From an uncultured Flammeovirgaceae bacterium (GTDB taxonomy: Bacteria; Bacteroidota; Bacteroidia; Cytophagales; Cyclobacteriaceae), in the NCBI GenBank assembly GCA_937138955.1, contig CAKZPJ010000116.1, forward strand, positions 1 to 25,220: a stretch of 25,220 nucleotides of DNA, read 5' to 3'. Under the pieces are notes generated by a model. It made no database searches. It was not told the origin of the DNA and was given only the letters and a program-made list of their open reading frames with translations. The translations under genes were made by a program, and so were the position numbers. Of this stretch, positions 14,844-23,013 are shown one piece after another. Each line of letters begins with the position of its first letter. The first letter of the stretch is position 1.

Positions 14844-17306
14844 ATGCTCAAAAACTATTTTAAAATCACACTTCGTCATCTATCTAAAAACCGAGCATAC
14901 GCCCTGATTAACGTTCTGGGGCTTACCTTGGGAATAACAGCGGCGTTGTTCATTTTACAGTACGTTTACTTTGAGCTTAGCTACGATACTTTTCACCAAC
15001 AGGCTAAAAATATCTACCGGGTTCCCTTCGACTGGCATGCGATGGATGAGAACGGCGTCCATACTGAAGTTTATGCTTCTAACGTACCCGGTTTCGGCCC
15101 TACCACTCAAGAAGAAATTCCTGAGGTTGTATCGGCTACTCGCTTGTTTCAGGTGCTGACGGCAGTTAGCTCTAATGTGCTAGCCTACGAGCCCTCTAAT
15201 GGCGAACGTATCAGTTTCCACGAGGAAAATGGCTTCTACGCTGATTCCACCTTTTTTGAAACGTTCACTTTCCCGTTGCGCTACGGTGATCCGGTCACAG
15301 CGTTAACTGCCCCACGTAGTATTCTCCTCACTACTAGTCTGGCAGAAAAATACTTTGGCCCTAGCTGGGAACAGCAGGTACCACTGGGTGAGATAATTGA
15401 CGTTAGTGGGATGCAACAAGACCGCTTCACTGTTACTGGCATTCTGGAAGAGGTTCCGGCCAACTCTCACGTACAATTTGATTTTTTGCTTTCTTACTCT
15501 TCTTTCCGTAGTGATGCCGGGGTGAACCGAAGTTGGGCCTGGAGTCAGTGCTACACCTATCTACGCTTAACTCCACAGACCGAACCTACTGTGGTAGAAG
15601 ATAAAATCAAAACCATCATTAATAATCGCTATGATTGGGAGAAAAAGCCACTAATGTTCCTCCAGCCCATTACCGCTATCCACCTGGACTCCAATCTGCT
15701 ATTTGAAGCGGGCGTCAATGGTTCGCGTACTTCGGTCTACTTTTTGTCAGTAATCGGCATCTTCATTCTGATTATCGGGTGGATTAATTACCTGAATTTA
15801 ACCTTAGTCAAATCGCTGGATCGTGCCGAAGAGGTAGGAATAAAGAAAGCAATAGGCGCATCGAGACGACATATCATCGGTCAGTTTGTTCTGGAATCAA
15901 TTACGCTCAATACTGTTTCTTTGCTGCTGGCAATACTGCTGATTCTTACTCTGCAACCGCTGGTGGTCGAGCATCTAGGCTGGGCGGTGAGCAGTATTCA
16001 GATTAATGAACTGTTCACCTCCGATATATTCTACGGATTCGTATTATTGTTACTTACGGGTAATATTGTTACCGCTTGGTATCCCGCCCGAACGATGCTG
16101 AAGGCTCCCACCATTGGCTTACAGAAGAAAGAACGAACTACGCTCGGGCAAAGTGTTTCGGCTCGAAAAGCCCTAGTCGTTTTTCAGTACGCTGCTTCGC
16201 TGATACTCATCTTCGGCAGCTTAGTCGTGTATCGTCAGTTGGATTTCATGCAGCAGCACGACTTAGGAATGGAGATCGATCAAGTGCTAGTACTGAGAAC
16301 TACTCCGCAACCCGATAGCACCTACCAGTCGGGACTACCGTTCTTTCAGGATAATGTAGAGGGGCTGGCCAGTGTAGCAAAGGCGAGTGCCACTAATTTT
16401 GTGCCCGGTAAGGAAATCGCTCACAATCGGGGCTTGAGACGCACTGACGGTGGCACTAAGCGGGGTAGTAACTTCTATATGGTTCGCACAGACGAAAATT
16501 TCCTGGAAACTCTACAGCTAGACTTAATCGCCGGGCGCAACTTCAGCCCCGGGTTTACCGCAAAGTCGGTAGAAAGCGTAGTCGTCAATGAAGCCACGGT
16601 GGATATGCTGGGTTACGATAGTGCTGAAGAGGCTCTTAATCAACAAGTAATCGTTTTGGGGGAAAGAAACAAAACCTTGGAAATCATCGGTATTGTTAAG
16701 AATTACAATCAGCAGTCACTAAATAAGCAGCCCGAATCCATCGTGCTTCGGTACAACCCGTCGGCAGCGGGCTACGTAGCCTTGCAAATTAAGTCCACCG
16801 GTTCGGTACAACCCACGATAGAGCAGATACAAACTAGCTGGCAACAAGCATTTCCGAATCAGCCCTTTGATTATTTCTTCTTAGATGAATTTTTTAATCG
16901 TCAGTACCTATCGTATCAGCAGTTCAACCGAACGTTTGGAATATTTACGGCCTTGGCCATTTTCATTGCTAGTTTAGGATTGTTCGGATTAGCATCGTAT
17001 ACCGCTACCCGTCGCACCAAAGAAATTGGCATCCGCAAAGTACTGGGTGCTTCGGTTAATAGTATTCTGATACTGCTATCGCAGGAATACGCCAAACTTA
17101 TCTTAATTGCCTTTCTTACTGCCATGCCGATTGCTAATTACCTATTCGCCGAATGGCTCAGTAGTTTTGCGTATCGTATCAATGTATCGTGGTGGCTATT
17201 TGCTACTACAGGGATATTGATGCTTCTGACCGCTTGGCTTTCTGTTAGTATTCAAACCCTAAAAGTCGCCCGACGGAATCCGGTAGACAGTTTGCGAAAC
17301 GAGTAG
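14844..17306 (+). CDS. ABC transporter permease, MacB/FtsX type (first of a tandem pair)
   Basis: This protein has 820 residues from the ATG at 14844; an ATG 39 bp upstream gives a longer leader, but MLKNYFKITLRHLSKNRAYALINVLGL is the typical family start. The layout is: a first membrane segment (about 20-42); a large MacB_PCD-like periplasmic domain; three membrane segments with the coupling-type motif EVGIKKAIGASRRHI; a second short membrane segment and periplasmic domain; and a last FtsX domain with KEIGIRKVLGAS, ending NPVDSLRNE. Such duplicated permeases work with a separate LolD/MacB-like ATPase to move lipoproteins, peptides or drugs, or to signal across the envelope. No ATPase gene lies in the window. 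The substrate is unknown. Confidence 0.88.
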   Translation: MLKNYFKITLRHLSKNRAYALINVLGLTLGITAALFILQYVYFELSYDTFHQQAKNIYRVPFDWHAMDENGVHTEVYASNVPGFGPTTQEEIPEVVSATRLFQVLTAVSSNVLAYEPSNGERISFHEENGFYADSTFFETFTFPLRYGDPVTALTAPRSILLTTSLAEKYFGPSWEQQVPLGEIIDVSGMQQDRFTVTGILEEVPANSHVQFDFLLSYSSFRSDAGVNRSWAWSQCYTYLRLTPQTEPTVVEDKIKTIINNRYDWEKKPLMFLQPITAIHLDSNLLFEAGVNGSRTSVYFLSVIGIFILIIGWINYLNLTLVKSLDRAEEVGIKKAIGASRRHIIGQFVLESITLNTVSLLLAILLILTLQPLVVEHLGWAVSSIQINELFTSDIFYGFVLLLLTGNIVTAWYPARTMLKAPTIGLQKKERTTLGQSVSARKALVVFQYAASLILIFGSLVVYRQLDFMQQHDLGMEIDQVLVLRTTPQPDSTYQSGLPFFQDNVEGLASVAKASATNFVPGKEIAHNRGLRRTDGGTKRGSNFYMVRTDENFLETLQLDLIAGRNFSPGFTAKSVESVVVNEATVDMLGYDSAEEALNQQVIVLGERNKTLEIIGIVKNYNQQSLNKQPESIVLRYNPSAAGYVALQIKSTGSVQPTIEQIQTSWQQAFPNQPFDYFFLDEFFNRQYLSYQQFNRTFGIFTALAIFIASLGLFGLASYTATRRTKEIGIRKVLGASVNSILILLSQEYAKLILIAFLTAMPIANYLFAEWLSSFAYRINVSWWLFATTGILMLLTAWLSVSIQTLKVARRNPVDSLRNE

Positions 17307-17395
17307 ACAATTAGCAATGAACAATTACAGAAAAGCTGCACGAGTTATCCTAAACATCTCACGGGGTGCCCCGCACATTGTTAGCTGATTGAACT
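17307..17395 (+). other. Spacer between permease genes with GC-rich hairpin
   Basis: The 89-bp spacer contains CGGGGTGCCCCG (17362-17373), a perfect 5-bp inverted repeat with a very short loop. It has no T-run after it, so it is not a standard terminator. GCACATTGTTA (17372-17382) is identical to a word in the GH57-treY spacer (8411-8421). Confidence 0.3.
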
Positions 17396-19792
17396 ATGAT
17401 AAAAAACATTATTCAAATTGCCTACCGCAATTTTTGGAAGCATAAGACGCTTACTCTGATTCAGATTGCGGGCTTATCAATTGGCTTGCTGTGCAGTCTG
17501 CTTATTTTTCTGTTCGTGTATCAGCACTACAGCACCGATACTTTTCATCCTGATGCTGACCGTATCTACCGAGTAGTGCTAGATATGCAAATTAAAGATG
17601 GCAGTATTGAATACGAAACCGGGGTCAGCCTGCCGATGCACCAAGCGCTGGCCGAAGAATACGCTGCAGTGGAACAGTCTGGGTTTTGTATGCGGTTTTA
17701 CCGTGACCCACAACTCGCTATTACTTCAAAAAGTGGCGAATTAAACCGGTTTATTGAAACCGACGGCGTAGCGTACGCCAACACCGACTTTTTGCAAATA
17801 TTTGATTACCAGTTTATTGAAGGAAATCCTAAGACAGCGCTTACCGAACCAAACCAAACCGTAATTACCCAGCAGCAAGCCCAAAAGTATTTTCCCAATG
17901 AACAGGCTTTAGGTAAGACGATCCGCCTTAATGACCGAACCGATTTAGTGGTGGCGGGGGTCGTTGAAAACCGCCCGATTAATACTGATCTTGATTTTAA
18001 CGTGCTCATCTCATTGTCTACTCTTAAAGTAGTGAACCCTAGCTATCAGACAGAAAACTTCACCTGGATTGGTGGTAATAAATGGACTTTTGTCAAGCTA
18101 TCCGATCCGAACCAAGCCCAATTGGTTGATGATGATTTGCCGAGTTTTGTGAACAAGTACTTAGGCGATAAATTTGCTCACTGGCATTTTCACTTGCAGC
18201 CACTGAGTGATATGCACTTCGATACTCGCTACGGCGGCACAATTCGTAAGCCACTCCTGCATTTACTAAGTCTAGTGGCAGTGATTATTGTACTCATTGC
18301 CTGTATCAACTTTATCAACCTTTCCACAGCTTTAGCCCTTTCCCGGTCAAAAGAGATAGGAGCAAGAAAAGCATTGGGTAGCTCTCGAGGGCAAATTTTC
18401 TGGCAGTTTATTACGGAAACTTCATTGGTGGCAGGTTTTTCTTTGATACTGGTTTCATTCGGCATGTTAGTGGGTCTTCCCCAACTAAATAATTGGATTC
18501 AATCGCAACTGGATCTACAACTTTTGGCTAACCCTTCGGTGATTGTTGGCTTGCTGCTTTTTATACTACTTATCATTTTTTTAGCGGGTAGTTATCCGGC
18601 AGTTGTGATGTCTGGATTTCATCCTATCCGAGCTTTAAACAATCGGATAAGTACGAAAGAAGTAGGAGGCTATCGCTTACGTCAACTACTAAGTTTCCTT
18701 CAGTTTACTATTGCCCAAGCGTTTATTATTGGAGCGGTAGTGGCACTATATCAGCTTAATTATTTTCAGCAACAAGACCTTGGTTTTCAACAAGAAGCGA
18801 TCATCACCACTAAGGTTCCTCTCAGCGACTATTCTCGCTTAGCTTCCTTCAGGAATCAACTCAAGCAAGAATCTGATATTCAATACGTTAGCTTTCATCA
18901 ATCACCCCCCATTACTAGTACTAACGAAGGTAGCTACGTCCGTTTTAACCACCGCGATAGTTTTGAACCTTTCTTAGTGCGTGCCCGCTGGGCCGACGAA
19001 GAATACCTAGAAGCCTACGATTTACAACTACTTACCGGACGGAACATCGTTTTGAGCGATTCAGCTACTGAGTTTTTGGTAAATGAAGAATTTGTAGCTG
19101 CGCTAGGCGCTTCTTCGGATGAGGTACTGGGAAAACATTTTTACGAAAGCAGCACCGAGACAGAAGGCACCATTGTGGGAGTAGTTGAGGACTTTCACCA
19201 CCGCTCGTTACAACACCCAATTGAATCAGTGGTTATTTATCCCTACCCCAGAATATTTACGCAAGCGGGTATTCAGGTACAATCCGGCAATATTTCACAA
19301 ACCCTGCAAGAGATCCAAACAGTTTGGGAAGCCACCTTTCCCAATCAGGTCTTCACCTATCAGTTTTTAGAAGATAGCGTTCAGCAACTTTACGAAAAAG
19401 AGCAGCGCATTGCTAGACTCATTCGCTTATTTACTATGGTATCCATCATAATCTGTAGTTTGGGAATGATTGGTTTAGCTCTGTATACCGCCCAACAAAG
19501 AACCAAGGAAATTGGCGTTCGAAAAACATTGGGGGCTTCAGCCGGAAATATTTTGCTGCTACTTAGTAAAAGCTTTGTCCAGCTTCTGCTACTAAGTTTT
19601 ATTGTGGCGGTGGCAATCGCCAATTACGCTTTGCAAGACTGGTTAGCTGACTTCGCGTATCGTGTCAGTATTGAGTGGTGGATGTTTGCTGCATCGGGAC
19701 TAATTATGTTATTCATAGTCATGCTCTCGGTTGGCAGTCAAACCTTAAAAGCCGCTCGACAGAATCCCGTAGATAGTTTGCGGGATGAGTAA
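17396..19792 (+). CDS. ABC transporter permease, MacB/FtsX type (second of a tandem pair)
   Basis: This 798-residue paralogue of the preceding protein has the same architecture: MIKNIIQIAYRNFWKHKTLTLIQIAGLSIGL with the first membrane segment, a MacB_PCD-like periplasmic domain, and an FtsX block with KEIGARKALGSSRGQIFWQF. A second periplasmic domain follows, then a final FtsX block with KEIGVRKTLGASAGNILLLLS, ending NPVDSLRDE. The two proteins share the NPVDSLR ending and the GASxxxIL coupling segment but differ over much of the periplasmic parts, so the duplication is not recent. They may form a heterodimer or serve different substrates. They are 89 bp apart on the same strand and probably co-transcribed. 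There is no ATPase beside them. Confidence 0.88.
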   Translation: MIKNIIQIAYRNFWKHKTLTLIQIAGLSIGLLCSLLIFLFVYQHYSTDTFHPDADRIYRVVLDMQIKDGSIEYETGVSLPMHQALAEEYAAVEQSGFCMRFYRDPQLAITSKSGELNRFIETDGVAYANTDFLQIFDYQFIEGNPKTALTEPNQTVITQQQAQKYFPNEQALGKTIRLNDRTDLVVAGVVENRPINTDLDFNVLISLSTLKVVNPSYQTENFTWIGGNKWTFVKLSDPNQAQLVDDDLPSFVNKYLGDKFAHWHFHLQPLSDMHFDTRYGGTIRKPLLHLLSLVAVIIVLIACINFINLSTALALSRSKEIGARKALGSSRGQIFWQFITETSLVAGFSLILVSFGMLVGLPQLNNWIQSQLDLQLLANPSVIVGLLLFILLIIFLAGSYPAVVMSGFHPIRALNNRISTKEVGGYRLRQLLSFLQFTIAQAFIIGAVVALYQLNYFQQQDLGFQQEAIITTKVPLSDYSRLASFRNQLKQESDIQYVSFHQSPPITSTNEGSYVRFNHRDSFEPFLVRARWADEEYLEAYDLQLLTGRNIVLSDSATEFLVNEEFVAALGASSDEVLGKHFYESSTETEGTIVGVVEDFHHRSLQHPIESVVIYPYPRIFTQAGIQVQSGNISQTLQEIQTVWEATFPNQVFTYQFLEDSVQQLYEKEQRIARLIRLFTMVSIIICSLGMIGLALYTAQQRTKEIGVRKTLGASAGNILLLLSKSFVQLLLLSFIVAVAIANYALQDWLADFAYRVSIEWWMFAASGLIMLFIVMLSVGSQTLKAARQNPVDSLRDE

Positions 19793-19806
19793 ACCTTTAA
19801 TGACTA

Positions 19807-19882
19807 ATGAGCAATGATTAGTGAATGACGGCAAGCGTTATTTTCATCCATCATTATTCATTACTCGCTAATCATTACTCAT
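19807..19882. terminator. Imperfect inverted repeat between convergent genes, possible two-way terminator
   Basis: ATGAGCAATGATTAG (19807-19821) and CTAATCATTACTCAT (19868-19882) are reverse complements except for one position. The right arm includes the Uma2 stop codon (19879-19881, read on -). It lies between the end of the second permease (+) and the end of the Uma2 gene (-). The stem is AT-rich with a 46-nt loop and no long T-run, so a classic terminator is doubtful, but the position fits transcript-end formation on both strands. Confidence 0.35.
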
Positions 19883-20451
19883 AGGGCTTCGGTACCGCGG
19901 TACAGTTCAGCCATTGGTAGGGTAATATTGAGCGAGCGAAGCGCTACTGCAGCTTCCCCCTCAAACCAATCCATTTTCCAGGGCTGATCAGGCGCGTTAC
20001 GGTAGCGAGTTTCCACCTTCCAAGCATCTTGCTCAACCAAAACGTACTCCCGTAGAGAAGATAACTGACTATAGTAGTGAAACTTATTACCTCGGTCGTA
20101 GCTAGCCGTACTTTTAGATAATACCTCCACCAATAAGACAGGGTTTGTCAGAGCATTCGTATCATTCTTAGAACGCTCAGGAGTGCCACACACTACCGAC
20201 ACATCAGGGTAAAGCGATTTATCCAGTGAATCTATTCGATACTTTAAATCACTGTTAAATACTGTACAATTTTTGGAAAGTAAGACGTTGCCTAGTAATC
20301 GTCCCATACTATTAGCTATTGCGCTATGCTTTGGGTCGCCCCCGGCCATGGCAAATACTTCACCTTGATGGTACTCGTAGCGCGTATCACTTTCTTCTTC
20401 TAGCTTATTGTATTCGGCTAACGTTAAACGTTCTTCTACTGCTGGTTCCAT
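19879..20451 (-). CDS. Uma2 family (DUF820) putative restriction-endonuclease-fold protein
   Basis: This 190-residue protein has the standard Uma2/DUF820 layout: RLTLAEYNKLEEESDTRYEYHQGEVFAMAGG at the N-terminus, HSAIANSMGRLLG, then the PD-(D/E)xK-like core YPDVSVVCG and LLVEVLSKSTASYDRGNKFHYY. REYVLVEQD follows. The family is abundant in Cyanobacteria and in large Cytophagales genomes, often in many copies. Despite the nuclease fold, the biological role is not established, and links to mobile DNA are suspected. No methyltransferase or antitoxin-like partner lies next to it. It is convergent with the permease gene and 57 bp downstream of the lipocalin-like gene, so it may belong to the same - strand transcript. 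Confidence 0.9.
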   Translation of the reverse strand: MEPAVEERLTLAEYNKLEEESDTRYEYHQGEVFAMAGGDPKHSAIANSMGRLLGNVLLSKNCTVFNSDLKYRIDSLDKSLYPDVSVVCGTPERSKNDTNALTNPVLLVEVLSKSTASYDRGNKFHYYSQLSSLREYVLVEQDAWKVETRYRNAPDQPWKMDWFEGEAAVALRSLNITLPMAELYRGTEAL

Positions 20452-20508
20452 GAATTAATTATTCATTGTATGCCAATCTACAAAAATACTTAGCTTATTC
20501 AGATACCT

Positions 20509-20928
20509 TTAAATCTTTTTTTGCTTCTTTTGGAACAGAATTCTAAGGTGTTGGGTATTATTCCGAGCAGTACCTCGCCAGATCATCCATTCTTCTGAGA
20601 GTATTAATTCCCACTCTTGCTCCATATGCTCTGAAATGACACACCCATTCAGCGCTTTTATTTCGGGCTGCATCAGCCTTAACCGATCTCCAAAAATTTT
20701 CCATTTTCCTCTTACTCCCTTTGTCCGGGTTCCCTGTCGATACTTCCCCTGACCAGTAAAAGTGAATAATCTACTATCAAGCACCTCCTCTAATACGACC
20801 TTTTCTTCTCTAGACCTGAACTCCACGACATTCCATTGCCCGATTAACCGCCCATAGTGTTGCTGACGGGAATCACAAGTTATGAGCAGCCCAACGATTA
20901 GCAGTATTTGGTAAAATGACAGTTTCAT
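20509..20928 (-). CDS. Small lipocalin-like protein, possibly a lipoprotein
   Basis: This 139-residue protein has an N-terminal hydrophobic segment, MKLSFYQILLIVGLLITC. The Cys at 18 could be a lipobox Cys, although the T at -1 is atypical. The remainder follows the pattern of Bacteroidota lipocalin-like proteins: IGQWNVVEF, then FTFTGQGKYRQG, GKWKIFGDRLRL, and a late strand WELILSEEWMIWRG. This predicts a small beta-barrel in the periplasm or on a membrane. Its ATG overlaps the stop of the exbB-like gene by 4 bp (20925-20928), so translation is probably coupled. The function is unknown; it occupies the place where an ExbD/TolR gene would be expected. Confidence 0.7.
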   Translation of the reverse strand: MKLSFYQILLIVGLLITCDSRQQHYGRLIGQWNVVEFRSREEKVVLEEVLDSRLFTFTGQGKYRQGTRTKGVRGKWKIFGDRLRLMQPEIKALNGCVISEHMEQEWELILSEEWMIWRGTARNNTQHLRILFQKKQKKI

Positions 20929-21776
20929 CCTTCGTTCTGCTTCGGTTCACCTGTTCCTATATTCTTAAAATCTACGAGCGCATCTATAAACAATAGTGAG
21001 GCTCGTTCCATATCATTTACGATACTATCAATTTTGGCAACGCAGTAGTTATAAAATAGCTGAAGGATGATGGCGACAATGAGACCGGCAACCGTTGTGA
21101 GTAGCGCGGTTTTTATACCACTAGCCACCAATGTGGGAGATATATCACCCGCCGCTTCAATTGCATCAAAGGCATTAATCATCCCGATTACCGTTCCCAT
21201 AAACCCTAGCATCGGGGCAATCGAGATGAAAAGAGACATCCAGACTAAGCCTTTTTCTAGCTTACCCATTTCTACTGAACCGTAAGAGATAACTGCTTTT
21301 TCTACCATATCAATACCTTCCGGCCATTTTCCTAGACTCAAGTGAAAAATTAGCGCGATGGGGTTTCGTTTTCCTCGCAAACTATGTACTGCTTTTTCTA
21401 CTCCCCCATCGTTTAGGTTTTGTCGTAACTGTCTAAGTGTTTGATCTACGTTAGTAATAGCTAGATTGAGCCGAACAATCCGTTCAATAGCGATTACCAT
21501 ACCAATGAGTAAACAGAGCAGTACGGGAGCCATAAACCGCCAATCGCCATTAATAAATTGTTCGCGGATTACCTGATGCAGATTAGGGTTTTCCTTGGAC
21601 ACAGGAAGCAACTCCATATCTGTTTCGCTTAACGAGGTAGTGTCGTTTACTAAAACTTCCTTCGTAGTTGTGTCAGATTGGGGTACACTATCTTGAGCGA
21701 ATGCTCCAAGAATAAACCCAGTTAGAATGATTAATACTAAACCAAATGAGGCTGATAATTTCGTTGCTGCTTGCAT
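20925..21776 (-). CDS. MotA/TolQ/ExbB proton-channel family protein with N-terminal periplasmic extension
   Basis: This 283-residue protein begins with a cleavable-looking signal peptide (MQAATKLSASFGLVLIILTG, AFA|Q near 27) and a ~50-residue Ser/Thr/Asp-rich periplasmic stretch. The ExbB core follows: the membrane segment FMAPVLLCLLIGMVIAIERI (81-100), a cytoplasmic loop, and two further segments in GLVWMSLFISIAPMLGFMGT and LLTTVAGLIVAIILQLFYNY. The GFMGTVIGMINAF and SGIKTALLTTVAGL patterns are diagnostic. ExbB-type pentamers form a proton channel with an ExbD-type partner to energise TonB, Tol or gliding-type machines. No ExbD, TolR or TonB gene lies in the window. It is followed directly by the lipocalin-like gene. 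Confidence 0.9.
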   Translation of the reverse strand: MQAATKLSASFGLVLIILTGFILGAFAQDSVPQSDTTTKEVLVNDTTSLSETDMELLPVSKENPNLHQVIREQFINGDWRFMAPVLLCLLIGMVIAIERIVRLNLAITNVDQTLRQLRQNLNDGGVEKAVHSLRGKRNPIALIFHLSLGKWPEGIDMVEKAVISYGSVEMGKLEKGLVWMSLFISIAPMLGFMGTVIGMINAFDAIEAAGDISPTLVASGIKTALLTTVAGLIVAIILQLFYNYCVAKIDSIVNDMERASLLFIDALVDFKNIGTGEPKQNEG

Positions 21777-21781
21777 AGCTT

Positions 21782-21805
21782 TTTTTGGTAAAGAAGCACC
21801 AAAAA
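21782..21805 (-). promoter_or_regulatory. Leader hairpin directly before the exbB-like start codon
   Basis: On the - strand TTTTTGGT (21805-21798) and ACCAAAAA (21789-21782) form a perfect 8-bp stem with an 8-nt loop. The stem ends 5 nt before the ATG at 21776. It would cover the ribosome landing site. Its 5' arm is also the T-run of the terminator hairpin just upstream, so the two structures share bases. Confidence 0.5.
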
Positions 21806-21828
21806 GCCCTAATCCAGCAAATTAGGGC
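21801..21828 (-). terminator. Intrinsic terminator of the HTH gene
   Basis: Read on the - strand, GCCCTAAT (21828-21821), a 7-nt loop and ATTAGGGC (21813-21806) form a perfect 8-bp stem followed immediately by TTTTT (21805-21801). It lies 28 bp after the stop of the HTH gene and 24 bp upstream of the exbB-like ATG. It fits termination of the HTH transcript, with possible read-through or attenuation control of the next gene. Confidence 0.7.
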
Positions 21829-21856
21829 AATAGACAATGAATCAACACCGTTGTTT

Positions 21857-22444
21857 TTAAGCCATTTTATTAAGATAGATAATTAAATCAGTCTCTTTCG
21901 GAAGATTCATTTTTTTACGAAGGCGATAACGAGCGGTATTTACGCTACCAGGAGTAATGTTCAATTCTTTAGCTATCTCTTTCGAGGAATAGTTTTGAAG
22001 TAGGAAGGAACATATCTTCAGGTCGTGAGCCGTTAGATACGGAAATTTTTGTAACAACTGTCTTTCAAAACTTTTGGCGTTTCCCTCATTGAAAAGTTTT
22101 TTCGTCCTTAATTTCTGTTGGATTTTCTCAACGTAGCTGTTTCGGTAATTTAGTCGTTTCACCATCGCCCGATTACGATAAACACTTATAGCGATCGGAA
22201 CTACGATTAGTGTCAACCCAACTCCAGCCTGAAAGAAGATTAATAGATTAACGTAAGTACGCTGTTCAGCACTGGGAATGACTGATGCTGAACGAGAATG
22301 GATAATTGACTCCTGAAAATCTTCTGAAGCAACGTTTATCCGCGTGCTCTGATAAACGTAAAGCGAGAGTCCTAAACAAACCGCCATTATTAAGATAAAT
22401 GGCTTAGCAGGAGTGGCTTGATAAAATGCGTTTGTGTAGGGCAT
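21857..22444 (-). CDS. Membrane-anchored LuxR-type HTH protein
   Basis: This protein has 195 residues from the ATG at 22442-22444; a 17-residue longer form would start at TTG (22495). Two membrane segments (about 16-31 and 65-89) enclose a short ~32-residue outside loop. A basic, probably coiled-coil linker (92-125) leads to a C-terminal GerE/LuxR-type HTH: LTAHDLKICSFLLQNYSSKEIAKELNI, then the recognition helix region TPGSVNTARYRLRKKMNL (164-181). It resembles the C-terminal part of Bacteroidota regulators that carry large sensor or TPR domains, but here the sensor part is missing. It probably controls transcription from the membrane. It has its own terminator downstream. Confidence 0.8.
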   Translation of the reverse strand: MPYTNAFYQATPAKPFILIMAVCLGLSLYVYQSTRINVASEDFQESIIHSRSASVIPSAEQRTYVNLLIFFQAGVGLTLIVVPIAISVYRNRAMVKRLNYRNSYVEKIQQKLRTKKLFNEGNAKSFERQLLQKFPYLTAHDLKICSFLLQNYSSKEIAKELNITPGSVNTARYRLRKKMNLPKETDLIIYLNKMA

Positions 22445-22506
22445 ATCTAAACTGTTATGAACACGTAAAGATGAGGCTCTTATTGTAGCGGACAAATTGA
22501 TAAATT

Positions 22507-23013
22507 TTAGTCAGTATTTCCCTTCACATAATTCTCTTTAGACTCAAGGTAAACTTCGATAGCTGCTTCCCTATCTTCCCAACCATCAATTCCCACCTTT
22601 TTCTTTTCTAAATCTTTGTAGACTTGAAAGAAGTGCTCAATCTCCTTTTTCAGATGAGGATTGATCTCATCCAGCGTATTTACCTTGTTCCAAATAGGGT
22701 CGCTAACCGGTACGCAGAGAATCTTAGCATCGGGTCCTTTTTCATCGCGCATACGGAATAGCCCGATAGGTTTCACTTCAATAAGGCAACCGGGGAAAGT
22801 AGGTTCCGACACTAGTACCAAAGCATCTAGAGCATCGCCATCGCCAGCCAGCGTTTCGGGAATGAAACCATAGTCACTCGGGTAAAACATGGAAGAAAAG
22901 ATCATCCGGTCGTAGCGAATCATCTTTTTTTCGGGATCATATTCGTACTTATTGCGACTTCCTTTGGGGATTTCTACTATAACATCGAAGGTGAAGTCTT
23001 CAGGAATTTCCAT
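22507..23013 (-). CDS. ppa: Inorganic pyrophosphatase, family I
   Basis: This 168-residue protein has the length of soluble bacterial family I pyrophosphatases. The active-site elements are present: EIPKGSRNKYEYD, FYPSDYGFIPETLAGDGDALDALVLV with the Asp cluster that binds Mg2+, and RMRDEKGPDAKILCVPVSDP with the second Asp/Lys set. HFFQVYKDLEKKKV is near the C-terminus. It hydrolyses pyrophosphate in the cytoplasm and pulls biosynthetic reactions forward. The start ATG at 23013 gives the normal N-terminus MEIPEDFTFDVIVEIPKG. It is divergent from menC; the HTH gene lies downstream on the same strand, with a 62-bp gap to its ATG. Confidence 0.96.
   Translation of the reverse strand: MEIPEDFTFDVIVEIPKGSRNKYEYDPEKKMIRYDRMIFSSMFYPSDYGFIPETLAGDGDALDALVLVSEPTFPGCLIEVKPIGLFRMRDEKGPDAKILCVPVSDPIWNKVNTLDEINPHLKKEIEHFFQVYKDLEKKKVGIDGWEDREAAIEVYLESKENYVKGNTD

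Noticed and set aside
17362..17373. CGGGGTGCCCCG as a terminator between the permease genes
   Set aside because: The loop is too short and no T-run follows, so it is noted only as a palindrome.
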